DNA of 64,000 nucleotides from Paenibacillus pectinilyticus (GTDB taxonomy: Bacteria > Bacillota > Bacilli > Paenibacillales > NBRC-103111), in NCBI RefSeq assembly GCF_001700435.1, contig NZ_LYPC01000014.1, positions 1,203,175 to 1,267,174 on the forward strand. The letters run 5' to 3'. The notes under the pieces were generated by a model that made no database searches, was not told the origin of the DNA, and saw only the letters and a program-made list of their open reading frames with translations. How positions within the stretch are numbered: position 1 is the stretch's first letter; each line of letters begins with the position of its first letter. A program made the position numbers and the translations under genes. Shown in pieces: positions 20,601-28,070 of this stretch.

Positions 20601-22871
20601 CGATTCCAATCTCATCAATTTCGGAGCAAAAGTTATTTCTCGTTCGGCTTATTTGTTACCCCATGGGTGAAGCCGCTTCAAAATGCCCTTGAACTTCTGA
20701 AAGATTCGTTCCGAAGCGGGATTGAGGATGGTGACTTGGTATTCGCAGGCTATGCGCTCACGTACCAGGTTTTGGTTAAGGATTTCCAAGGGGTTGCGCT
20801 TGCGGAGGTGTACGATGATCTAACGAAGAACTACCGGATTCTGGAGCAGACGAATCATCACGATACACTTCTAATGATGGAAATGCTTCGGATGGTGATC
20901 ATGAATCTGGAAGGGAAAACGCATAACTCATTGCTCATCGGTGAAGATGAGTCGGAAGAAGAAGCGTTTGTCCGCAAGCTTGACATACATTCAAACCAAG
21001 TCATCATTCATGTCTATACGGTGAAAAAGATGATGCTCTTTTACTTATTTGGCCATTATGATGAAGCGGTGAAAATGTGCAGAGAAGCAGAACGGAGACA
21101 ATCCGCATCCTTTGGTTTGTTCCACATGCCAGAGCATTATTTCTATGCGGTTCTGTCCTTGACTGCTAAGTTCACTGAGGCATCGATTGAAGATCGAAAA
21201 TGGTCTGCCAAGCAAGTGAAGAAAATGCTCAAAAAAATGGAGAAATGGTCAACAAATGCGCCAGAGAACTACCTACATCTTAGCCTACTGATGCGAGCTG
21301 AATGGGATCGTGTGCAAGGGCATGCTCAGAGAGCAGAGCAAGGGTATGAGAGTGCGATTCGTCAAGCGCGGGAGCAGGGTTTTATTCAGCATGAGGCGAT
21401 CGCGACAGAGCTGGCGGGGAAATACTATAAGCAGGCTGGCCGCGAGAAGATTGCCAAAACCTATCTCATTGACGCCTATTTGGGTTTTGTAAGCTGGGGG
21501 GCCAAGGCTAAGGCTGATGAGCTCATTGCGCGATATCCCGGCTACCTATCCAGCCTGCATGAGTCCCCAGATTGGGCGACAACCAAAATCAGCGACTATT
21601 CGCTGCAAGCGCTGGACTTTATGACCATCATGAACACCTCGCGGTCACTGTCCAGTGAAGTGAATTTGGAGCAGTTGATCAAAAGACTGATGGAAATCGT
21701 TACGTATTCCTCGGGTGCGGAGCGAAGTATTCTTGTTTTGAAAGATAAGGATTGCTTATATGTTGAAGCGGAGATGCTGGCGAGTGAAGGCAAAGATTCC
21801 TGCACCGTGAGTCCGGTTCTATTGGAATCTCGTGATGATCTGCCGCGAGCGGTCATTCAATATGTGGCCCGCATGAAAGAAGGAATCGTGCTTGATGATG
21901 CGGAGAACGAAGGGTTCTTCACGAATGATCCGTATATTCGGCAAGCGGAAAGTAAGTCGATTTTCTGTGAGCCTATCTTACATCAGGGGAATTTAGTCGG
22001 GGTTTTCTATTTGGAAAATAATTTAATTCGAAATGCCTTCACTTCAGATCGACTGGATGTGATCAAATTATTATCTGCACAAGCTGCGATTTCGATCGAA
22101 AATGCTAGGCTCTATAATGATCTCGAGTCCAAGGTAAAGGAACGTACGAATGAATTGATTCTGATGGAGACATCGCGGCGAGATTTGTTATCGAATATCT
22201 CACATGATCTAGGAACACCGCTTACGTCTATTCAGGGATACGTTGAAGCGATCCTAGATGGTGTGATTCATGAACCTGAGGAGCAGAAAAAGTACTTGTC
22301 GGTTGTGCATATGCGCATCGTTGGTATTCAACGCTTGATCACGGATTTATATCAATTAAGTCGGCTTGAAACCAAGCAGTTCCATTTCCAATTGGCTCCA
22401 ACGTCTTGTGTGACGATGGTTCGCCAGCTTTTTGCCAAGTATGAACTAGATGCGGCGAATGCAGGAATCATCTACACGTTAGATATGGGACACATCGATG
22501 GTCAACAAGAAATGCTGTTAACCGTTGATCCGGATCGGATCGAACAAGTCTATGCGAATCTGATCTATAATGCGATTAAATTCTCTACTAGCGGCGGTTT
22601 CATTGACGTTCGTGTGGAAATTAGAGATGAACCCTATGAGCTGGTTATACGGGTGTCGGATACTGGCGTTGGGATCAGTGAGGAAGATCTGCCCCATATT
22701 TTTGAACGCTTCTATAAGGCATCCAAATCGCGCAGTAATTCAGGCGGCAGTGGCTTAGGACTTGCAATCGCCAAGGAAATTATCCAATATCACGGTGGGC
22801 AAATTTGGGCGGAAAGCCGCTTAGGCCAGGGCTGCAGTATTTCGTTCTCACTCCCTTTACACCGCATATAA
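17673..22871 (+). CDS. Trifunctional Ser/Thr kinase / AAA ATPase / sensor histidine kinase
   Basis: A 1732-residue signalling protein. Domains in order: Ser/Thr kinase (1-270) with K36, HKDIKPSN (catalytic D128) and GDFS in place of DFG at 147-150; AAA ATPase with Walker A GESGYGKS (about 327-334) and Walker B LFLDD (about 454-458); a long helical TPR-like region (about 700-1290); GAF domain (about 1310-1485); HisKA with SNISHDLGTPL (about 1508); and HATPase_c with N-box NLIYNAIKFS and DTGVGIS. No transmembrane segment and no receiver domain are present. This architecture is known from cyanobacteria and some Firmicutes. The Gly-to-Ser change in DFG is unusual. The response regulator partner is not in the window. 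The start follows TAGGAGG. Confidence 0.88.
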   Translation: MLILPDYEMIRQIYQGERNVLYRAVHKQTGEKVIIKTLRSDFPVARDLTRLKREYEIGKMLDFSGVVQPLSLPKYHNSVALVMEDFDGETLSTYFPLFRQSVKDFLQAAIQLAKIVGEVHQRYVIHKDIKPSNIIMNRSKQIMKLGDFSISSFTRERQEMLDPLLLEGTLSYMSPEQTGRMNRIIDYRTDYYSLGVTFYEMITGHLPFQTDDAVELLHCHFAVTPVPPHSLRMAIPKPISDITMKLLSKDAEDRYQSAYGIIHDLEHVLMLSQSGEEMQEFTVGRYDMTDMFQIPQGLYGRSKEIERLLRVYSHAVHGSLEAVWVTGESGYGKSFLIAETMKTIMKDNGWFLSGRFEPNKQHISYHAIARALRELVRQLLTGKDQQLEEYRTRLLQMLGTSGKVLTDLVPELEMLIGEQPAARPLPPQETQNRLHFLLQQFLLIFCAKDRPIVLFLDDLQWADAASLQVLDLLLNDSQLKYFLFIGSYRSEYESNWLSAMHIQLLSKLPARLIEERITLKAFEIHDVKQLVAESLKSEQEQVAELAELVLVKTGGNPFFVKQFLTALHEQDLLSFNYEVNRWLWDMNEIQKLRITDNLMFLLADKLERMPSQTQDVLRLASCLGVSFDLEALGIIMSSSFTDALHKLEGTIQSGLIIPVGMDYKFYNETLGESAARDIRFMFVHDSIQEAIYGSIEETKLTEMHLSIAQMLLTTLSEAEIERRLFEIVNHMNMGSDLVEERPALIQLLEFNMGAARKARASNAYRSALQYYNKGLSMLSQITGMELEELSYTLRLEKSEVLYLNGQADEAETSYEQLLQEAKSKEQRLELYNLQVILYTNVGKQHQSVKLGLKALAEHGIRLSEAPTSANILVAFLDVKRKIGRKNTLQLYDLPIMEDDYRYKLMNLMMSVAISAYFVNTNLFVLFMLNMTKLALKYGNSPAMAYVYGAYGLILGSGFGDYQRGYLYGQLGNRMNERFQSHQFRSKSYFSFGLFVTPWVKPLQNALELLKDSFRSGIEDGDLVFAGYALTYQVLVKDFQGVALAEVYDDLTKNYRILEQTNHHDTLLMMEMLRMVIMNLEGKTHNSLLIGEDESEEEAFVRKLDIHSNQVIIHVYTVKKMMLFYLFGHYDEAVKMCREAERRQSASFGLFHMPEHYFYAVLSLTAKFTEASIEDRKWSAKQVKKMLKKMEKWSTNAPENYLHLSLLMRAEWDRVQGHAQRAEQGYESAIRQAREQGFIQHEAIATELAGKYYKQAGREKIAKTYLIDAYLGFVSWGAKAKADELIARYPGYLSSLHESPDWATTKISDYSLQALDFMTIMNTSRSLSSEVNLEQLIKRLMEIVTYSSGAERSILVLKDKDCLYVEAEMLASEGKDSCTVSPVLLESRDDLPRAVIQYVARMKEGIVLDDAENEGFFTNDPYIRQAESKSIFCEPILHQGNLVGVFYLENNLIRNAFTSDRLDVIKLLSAQAAISIENARLYNDLESKVKERTNELILMETSRRDLLSNISHDLGTPLTSIQGYVEAILDGVIHEPEEQKKYLSVVHMRIVGIQRLITDLYQLSRLETKQFHFQLAPTSCVTMVRQLFAKYELDAANAGIIYTLDMGHIDGQQEMLLTVDPDRIEQVYANLIYNAIKFSTSGGFIDVRVEIRDEPYELVIRVSDTGVGISEEDLPHIFERFYKASKSRSNSGGSGLGLAIAKEIIQYHGGQIWAESRLGQGCSISFSLPLHRI

Positions 22872-22878
22872 GTTCTCC

Positions 22879-22913
22879 AAACCGTACATCTTACTTAGAG
22901 GTGTACGGTTTTT
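22879..22913 (+). terminator. Intrinsic terminator after trifunctional kinase
   Basis: AAACCGTACA and TGTACGGTTT pair around a 13-base loop and are followed by a T run. Confidence 0.85.
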
Positions 22914-23018
22914 GTTTGTAGTAGAATCGTGTCTACCCAAAAGGTGTTACCAATGATATTGAATACGACTTGTGATATACTTCTGTAGATATTAGTCATC
23001 GAAGGAGTTTACACACAT

Positions 23019-24188
23019 ATGCAATCATTTATTCAATGGAATCCAACGAAATTATGGTTTGGCGAAGGCCAGATCAAACAACTGCAACAAGAGCTAGGTA
23101 CGACTGGCAAACGAGTGCTGCTCGTGTACGGTGGAGGAAGCATCTACAAGAATGGGGTATACGATGCTGTTCTCAAGCAGCTGCAACATATGGAAGCGAC
23201 TGTGATCGAAATGTCCGGTGTAGAGCCTAATCCAAGGCTGACAACGGTTAAAAAGGGAATTGCCCTCTGCCGTCAAGAACAGATTGATCTCATTCTTGCC
23301 GTGGGTGGCGGCAGCGTGATTGATTGCGCGAAGGCGATCTCAGTTGGCGCCTATTATGAAGGTGATGTGTGGGATATCATCACCAAGAAAGCCGAGCCAG
23401 AGAAGGCCCTTCCACTAGGCACGGTACTAACACTTGCCGCGACAGGCTCTGAAATGAATAATATTTCGGTCATTACCAACTGGGAGCGTAACGAGAAGCG
23501 CGGTTGGGGCAGTCCATTAGCGTATCCGGCATTTTCAATTTTGGACCCTGCCTACACGGTGTCGGTTCCTCTTGATCAGACCGTATACGGGATTGTGGAT
23601 ATGATGTCCCACGTACTTGAGCAATATTTCCACCGCACGGATAATACGCCGATGATGGATCGCTTCATGGAGGCTGTCCTTCTCACAGTTATAGAAACAG
23701 CTCCTAAGCTTTTGGCTGATCTTACGAATGTGGAGCATCGCGCTACCATCATGTATGCCGGTACAACGGCATTCAATGGCTTGCTTTCCAGTGGTACGGA
23801 TGGAGGCGACTGGGCTTCTCACCAAATTGAGCATGGCTTATCAGCCGTTTACGACATTCCGCATGGCGGGGGTTTAGCAATCGTATTCCCGAACTGGATG
23901 GCGCACTGTGCGGAGGAAGATCCATCGCGAATGAAAAAGCTGGCTATGACGGTTTTCGGAATCGATGCTGCTGGCAAAACAGATCATGAAGTGGCGGAGG
24001 AAGGCATTCAGGCACTGAGGCAGTTCTGGGATTCACTTGGAGCACCGAGTCGACTTGGGTATTACGGAATCGATGACCAGCGTATCGAAGAATTGGTGCA
24101 TAAATCATTCATGAAACCGAGTATTGGACAATATAAAGTGATGACCAGAGATACGGTTCGAGACATTTTGCTCAGGTCATTAGCATGA
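23019..24188 (+). CDS. Iron-containing alcohol dehydrogenase
   Basis: A 389-residue type III dehydrogenase related to YugJ/BdhA butanol dehydrogenases, which reduce aldehydes with NAD(P)H. The nucleotide-binding [12 protein letters not shown] motif and the metal-binding HQIEHGLS and PHGGGLA motifs, carrying the conserved His ligands, are all present. The length is normal for the family. The start follows AAGGAG with an 11-base spacer. It overlaps the next gene by four bases (ATGA), so the two form a translationally coupled pair. Confidence 0.93.
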   Translation: MQSFIQWNPTKLWFGEGQIKQLQQELGTTGKRVLLVYGGGSIYKNGVYDAVLKQLQHMEATVIEMSGVEPNPRLTTVKKGIALCRQEQIDLILAVGGGSVIDCAKAISVGAYYEGDVWDIITKKAEPEKALPLGTVLTLAATGSEMNNISVITNWERNEKRGWGSPLAYPAFSILDPAYTVSVPLDQTVYGIVDMMSHVLEQYFHRTDNTPMMDRFMEAVLLTVIETAPKLLADLTNVEHRATIMYAGTTAFNGLLSSGTDGGDWASHQIEHGLSAVYDIPHGGGLAIVFPNWMAHCAEEDPSRMKKLAMTVFGIDAAGKTDHEVAEEGIQALRQFWDSLGAPSRLGYYGIDDQRIEELVHKSFMKPSIGQYKVMTRDTVRDILLRSLA

Positions 24189-25102
24189 AGTATTATGTGT
24201 ATGTGCTAGCAGGCGCTTGCAGCTTCGGTCTTCTGTCAACTTTCGTGAAGAAAGCCTATGAATCCGGATTTCATGTAGGTGAGGTTGTTGGCAGTCAAAT
24301 TTTATTTGGTCTCATCATGCTGTGGTTGATGGCTTTCGTAACAGCGAAATCTGCACGAGAAGGATCCGCTACACATTTGTTTCGTGTAACACCGCGTCAA
24401 GTGCTTCCCCTCATGCTAGTGGGAACTAGCTCAGGTCTTACCGGTATATTTTATTATGCAGCATTACAATATGTATCAGCGTCTTTTGCTATTTTATTAT
24501 TATTCCAATTTACATGGATCGGTATTGTGCTAGAGGCTGTAATCGATCGTAAACGACCAAGCAAGGAAAAATTAATTGCACTTATTTTCTTATTTATAGG
24601 GATTATCATGGCTAGTGGTTATCTAAAAGGAAATCTCGAAGCGCCTTCTTGGCTCGGCGTTGGTTTAGGCCTGCTATCGGCCCTTACGTATGCTGTGTTT
24701 ATCGCCATGAGTGGCAGGGTCGCTAAGCAGGTTGCTCCGATCACTCGAAGCGCTGTGATGCAAACGGGCTCGTTCCTCATTGTCATGCTGATCTTTCCGC
24801 CGCATTTTCTATGGAATGGCTCGCTGCATGAGTCGTTATTACCATGGGCGCTGCTGCTAGCCTTGTTCGGCGTTGTGATCCCACCGTTGTTTTTTGCAAT
24901 CGGTGTGCCGCGAATTGGCGGCGGGATGGCAACCATTATGAGCGCTGCGGAGCTGCCGACCGCTGTTGTTATGTCGTTTGTTGTCCTGAACGAATCCGTG
25001 AATGGGCTTCAATGGATAGGTGTGATCGTTACTATGCTCGGCATAGCATTGCCGGAATTACTGAAACGAAGGAAGCGACAGCATCAGCTTCAGGTGGAAT
25101 GA
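24185..25102 (+). CDS. EamA/DMT-family transporter
   Basis: A 305-residue membrane protein with about ten hydrophobic helices arranged as two EamA repeats (for example [18 protein letters not shown] in the first half and the matching [12 protein letters not shown] in the second). Members export or import metabolites such as amino acids and nucleosides; the substrate is unknown. Its start codon overlaps the dehydrogenase stop. The tail is basic (KRRKRQ). Confidence 0.88.
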   Translation: MKYYVYVLAGACSFGLLSTFVKKAYESGFHVGEVVGSQILFGLIMLWLMAFVTAKSAREGSATHLFRVTPRQVLPLMLVGTSSGLTGIFYYAALQYVSASFAILLLFQFTWIGIVLEAVIDRKRPSKEKLIALIFLFIGIIMASGYLKGNLEAPSWLGVGLGLLSALTYAVFIAMSGRVAKQVAPITRSAVMQTGSFLIVMLIFPPHFLWNGSLHESLLPWALLLALFGVVIPPLFFAIGVPRIGGGMATIMSAAELPTAVVMSFVVLNESVNGLQWIGVIVTMLGIALPELLKRRKRQHQLQVE

Positions 25103-25106
25103 ATAA

Positions 25107-25142
25107 GGTGGACTTCCCTTTTGGGGAGTCTGCCTTTTTTTT
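25107..25142 (+). terminator. Intrinsic terminator after EamA gene
   Basis: GGTGGACTTCCC pairs with GGGGAGTCTGCC around TTTT (with G-T wobble) and is followed by eight T residues. Confidence 0.8.
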
Positions 25143-25154
25143 GATTTTACCCAA

Positions 25155-25177
25155 TAAAAAAAGGCCAGTTGGCCTTT
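25155..25177 (-). terminator. Intrinsic terminator for leftward gene
   Basis: On the minus strand AAAGGCCA-AC-TGGCCTTT is followed by TTTTATT. It lies between the convergent EamA gene and the leftward hypothetical gene. Confidence 0.65.
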
Positions 25178-25236
25178 GACTTTCCATCTATGGATTTATT
25201 TCACTCATCATTCACTTACTTCACACACACTCACTC

Positions 25237-25680
25237 TCACGCATGTGCGAGTTCTTTCAACTCCAGCTTCACCGTAGTAAGGTGGGTCAGCTCTGGCATA
25301 TTGAACATTTCAGCTAAGCGCCGAAGACGCATATAGATCGTTCGTAAAATGACCGAATCCAATTCCGTAATCATCGCCCGATTGGCGATGTAGTCGCCCA
25401 TGCTCATTTTAATCAGAAAAGGGCTCTTTCTTAAGTCAGTTAGCTTATGCTGCGTGAAGTGGTCGCCACTGCTGGTGACATATTTCGTTTGCTTGAGCGC
25501 GGATTGAAACCGTTCCACACAGGTTTTGGAGACTTGCATGTGCCTTTTGACGCCGAGGGCATCAGAGACAGTAAGTATTTGGTTTTTTTCATCTAAGGAA
25601 GTACCTTTTAAGTACACAATTTCATGTGGAGCGACTCCCTCAATAAGTAGACGAATAATAATGGCATCTTGTGGGTTCAT
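25237..25680 (-). CDS. Hypothetical protein, weakly like a tyrosine-recombinase core
   Basis: A 147-residue protein. Its first 60 residues (IIIRLLIEGVAPHEI, then strands and KRHMQVSK) recall the opening of phage-integrase catalytic domains common in Bacilli, where a helix is followed by a beta-hairpin. The catalytic Arg-His-x-x-Arg...Tyr set is absent, so recombinase activity is unlikely. The upstream ribosome site is weak (GAGAC). It may be a decayed integrase or a DNA-binding derivative. It is a single gene with its own terminator. I do not recognise it confidently. Confidence 0.55.
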   Translation of the reverse strand: MNPQDAIIIRLLIEGVAPHEIVYLKGTSLDEKNQILTVSDALGVKRHMQVSKTCVERFQSALKQTKYVTSSGDHFTQHKLTDLRKSPFLIKMSMGDYIANRAMITELDSVILRTIYMRLRRLAEMFNMPELTHLTTVKLELKELAHA

Positions 25681-25748
25681 ACATTGTGTCTCAATGAATT
25701 GAATTTGCTCTAGAGTAAGAATACGAAATCAACATCCCTTCAAGTTTG

Positions 25749-25788
25749 AACTTAGTTTTCTGTAAAATTTCACTTGGTTTTCAGAAAT
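25749..25788 (-). promoter_or_regulatory. Paired direct repeats upstream of the leftward hypothetical gene
   Basis: On the plus strand AACTTAGTTTTCTG (25749) and CACTTGGTTTTCAG (25771) are related 14-base words 22 bases, about two helical turns, apart. They sit 70-110 bases upstream of the leftward start and could be regulator sites. Confidence 0.3.
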
Positions 25789-25855
25789 AAGCAACTATAC
25801 ATCTTATGTGAGGGGAGAAGGGAATATGCCTACTTTCAAGCTGATTAAATTGTAA

Positions 25856-26746
25856 TTACAACAAGGTGGCGATACTAGCTTTGAGCTCCTTGGTGAATTC
25901 TTTGCAAGTCTGTGATAGATGACGACTTTTGAGACGAATAGTGCGAAATGAAACGCCGAAATCCTCTCCTGTAATCTCCAGAGCAATAATTTGGCCTGTT
26001 TCTACATAAGGGTCTTTTCTCATTCCTGTTTCGGTGTAAAAACCGATAGCGATTCCTTCGGTAATAAATCGTTTCGTCGCTTCCGAATTTCCGAGTTTGA
26101 ATAAAATATTAGGTTCACCGTGTTTTTTGAAAGTTTTAATTAAATAGTCGGAGCTGACAAGTAGAGGATGTTCCAATAATTCTTTAATGGAAATGCTAGA
26201 CTTGTGTGATAGTGGTGATTTTCTACTAACATAAGCCATGATGCGACAATCCATCAAATGTTCCATGATGAGTTGAGGATACTTGCATTCATGATCTCGT
26301 GAGACAGAAACAAGTCCGATATCTACTTGTCCACATAGAACTTCTTGGAGAACCTGTGGATAATCCAATTCCAACATCACAAGATCGACATCCGCGTATT
26401 TATCTTTGAAAATAGCTAACGTAGGTGGCAGTACACTTAAGCAAAGACTAGGTACTGCTGCAATCGAAAGGGAGCCAGAGAGTTGGTTGAATTGAAAATT
26501 GGCTGTTTCTCGAAGCTCTTCTACTTTATTCATGATCTCAATCGCCTTGGTAATGATGAGTTTACCGTCTTCAGTGGGAACAGCCCCGATGCGTGAACGG
26601 TTAAAAAGCTTCACGCCAAGCTCTTCCTCTAAGCTGCCAATCGCTTGAGAGATGTTTGGCTGGGAAACGTGAAGCTTTTCAGCTGCTAATGAAATAGAAC
26701 CCGTCTGATTAATTTCAATGATATACAAGAGTTGTTCAATTCGCAT
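25856..26746 (-). CDS. LysR-family transcriptional regulator
   Basis: A 296-residue regulator. The N-terminal winged helix-turn-helix (residues 1-60; GSISLAAEKLHVSQPNISQAI) is followed by an effector-binding domain of the periplasmic-binding fold (about 90-290). The start follows AAAGGTG. It is the third gene leftward after the TnrA-like regulator and tatC, with an 80-base gap to tatC, so it may be part of that unit or have its own promoter. Its effector is plausibly an amino acid or oxidase product, but that is inference from context only. Confidence 0.9.
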   Translation of the reverse strand: MRIEQLLYIIEINQTGSISLAAEKLHVSQPNISQAIGSLEEELGVKLFNRSRIGAVPTEDGKLIITKAIEIMNKVEELRETANFQFNQLSGSLSIAAVPSLCLSVLPPTLAIFKDKYADVDLVMLELDYPQVLQEVLCGQVDIGLVSVSRDHECKYPQLIMEHLMDCRIMAYVSRKSPLSHKSSISIKELLEHPLLVSSDYLIKTFKKHGEPNILFKLGNSEATKRFITEGIAIGFYTETGMRKDPYVETGQIIALEITGEDFGVSFRTIRLKSRHLSQTCKEFTKELKASIATLL

Positions 26747-26826
26747 ATTTCACCTTTTCTGGAAGCCGGTTATGAAGCTACTATATCCAAATTAGGTGGA
26801 ATGAACAATGAGAGAGAAGCACTATT

Positions 26827-27585
26827 TTAAGAGATACCCAGTTCGACATGAGGGGAATTCGACTTTTTCGTGTGTCTGTTGTCGACGACACGGGATAAGA
26901 GAATGCTGATCTCATATAAAGCAAATAAAGGGATTGCTACCATAAGATGTGAGATTAGATCAGGCGGAGAAATTAAGCTGGCGGTAATGATCAGGATGAG
27001 GTACGCATATCGGCGAACTTTATGCAGCAGTTTAGGGTTCAACAGCCTCAGTTTCGTCAGAAACATAACCACAATAGGGAGCTCAAACGCCAATGATAAC
27101 GGTAATATGATGTTGAACATAAAGCTGAAATATTGAGATACGCCATACGTTTGAGTTAATCCAAGATTCTCAGTAATGCCAATCGTAAACTTCATACACA
27201 TCGGGAAGACAATGAAGTAGCCGAAGGCTACACCAATCAAGAAACATAAGCATGTATAGGGGATATAGCGTAGTGTGGCCGTTTGTTCTTCCTTGGTTAA
27301 TCCCTTTTTGACGAAGGCCCAAAGTTGATAGAGGATGAAGGGGAGGGTCAACGTAAGGGAGATGGCAAAGGCAATCAACATATAAATGCGAATCCCATCC
27401 ATCGGTGAAAAGACGTGCCAAGTTATCGTTGTTGCAGGTGGGGTTTGCTTGAGAAAGAGTAGAATCTTCTGAGCAAAGGCGAATCCAACGAGTAAGGTGA
27501 GGATAATGGCGATAAGAATGCGAATTATGCGTGTGCGCAGCTCATCTAAATGTTCTACGAGTGACATCATTTCTTTCATTTGCAT
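26827..27585 (-). CDS. tatC: Twin-arginine translocase subunit TatC
   Basis: A 252-residue, six-helix receptor of the Tat pathway, which recognises twin-arginine signal peptides and exports folded proteins. Family motifs are present: EHLDELRTRI at the N-terminus, PFILYQLWAFVKKGLTKEE, FPMC and TASLISPPDL. I choose ATG 27585, preceded by GGAGG and a six-base spacer; a longer in-frame start at 27648 would overlap the upstream regulator. TatA lies on the other side of the divergent promoter together with a Tat substrate, so this is a dedicated translocase. Confidence 0.95.
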   Translation of the reverse strand: MQMKEMMSLVEHLDELRTRIIRILIAIILTLLVGFAFAQKILLFLKQTPPATTITWHVFSPMDGIRIYMLIAFAISLTLTLPFILYQLWAFVKKGLTKEEQTATLRYIPYTCLCFLIGVAFGYFIVFPMCMKFTIGITENLGLTQTYGVSQYFSFMFNIILPLSLAFELPIVVMFLTKLRLLNPKLLHKVRRYAYLILIITASLISPPDLISHLMVAIPLFALYEISILLSRVVDNRHTKKSNSPHVELGIS

Positions 27586-27616
27586 ACGAGTCCTCCAATC
27601 TAGAGTAAGAGATAAA

Positions 27617-27850
27617 TTATAAGCTTGCCAGCATTCGTCGTAATTCAACCGTATGATAGCCGTCGATTAATTTTGTGTGAATATCCATGATGGTTTGTAT
27701 ATCCTCGAAGGAATATTTACGAACTCCGCCCTTGCTTCGCTCTGGAAAAATAAGTTTACGATCCTCGTAGTACCGAATTTGTCTTTCAGATAGCCCTGTT
27801 AGTTCACACGCGATACCAATCTGTATCACTTTCTTTTTTGTCATCATCAT
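27617..27850 (-). CDS. Short TnrA/GlnR-like MerR-family regulator
   Basis: A 77-residue protein that is almost only a MerR DNA-binding domain. The core IGIACELTGLSERQIRYYE, ERSKGG and RKYSFEDI closely match TnrA and GlnR, the nitrogen regulators of Bacilli. Those proteins (about 110 and 135 residues) carry a C-terminal tail that contacts glutamine synthetase; here it is missing and the protein ends just after the HTH and wing helices. No frameshifted tail is visible downstream. It could bind TnrA-type sites without glutamine-synthetase feedback, or antagonise TnrA/GlnR. A near-consensus TnrA box lies 24-40 bases before its start. RBS is GGAGGG. Confidence 0.85.
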   Translation of the reverse strand: MMMTKKKVIQIGIACELTGLSERQIRYYEDRKLIFPERSKGGVRKYSFEDIQTIMDIHTKLIDGYHTVELRRMLASL

Positions 27851-27873
27851 TCGTTTATTCCCTCCATTTTAAA

Positions 27874-27890
27874 TGTTAGATAATTTAACG
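27874..27890 (-). promoter_or_regulatory. TnrA/GlnR-type box near the regulator start
   Basis: TGTTAGATAATTTAACG on the plus strand matches the TGTNANATTTTNTNACA consensus at all core positions except the last base. It lies in the leader of the leftward TnrA-like gene, suggesting autoregulation. Confidence 0.5.
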
Positions 27891-27977
27891 TTAATATGAC
27901 ATTTATTAGAAAAACCTTATCATCATATGGAAAAATGATCAAATAACCGTTGATTATCTCGGTATAATTATTATTTA

Positions 27978-27994
27978 TGTCAGATAGTCTCACA
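27978..27994 (+). promoter_or_regulatory. TnrA/GlnR-type box upstream of the amine oxidase operon
   Basis: TGTCAGATAGTCTCACA matches every fixed base of the TGTNAN and TNACA halves of the TnrA/GlnR consensus. It ends 76 bases before the oxidase start. A TATAAT lies just upstream (27963-27968). If that is the -10 the box would repress; if the promoter is further downstream it would activate. Confidence 0.6.
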
Positions 27995-28070
27995 TAAAAC
28001 GATGACGAATAGCTTACTCACTGGTACGTTTAAGTAGCGGATAGCCAAACTTAAACGAGGAGTTGGAAGC

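Noticed and set aside
27586..27648. Longer tatC start at 27648
   Set aside because: It would overlap the TnrA-like gene; GGAGG and TatC homology support 27585.
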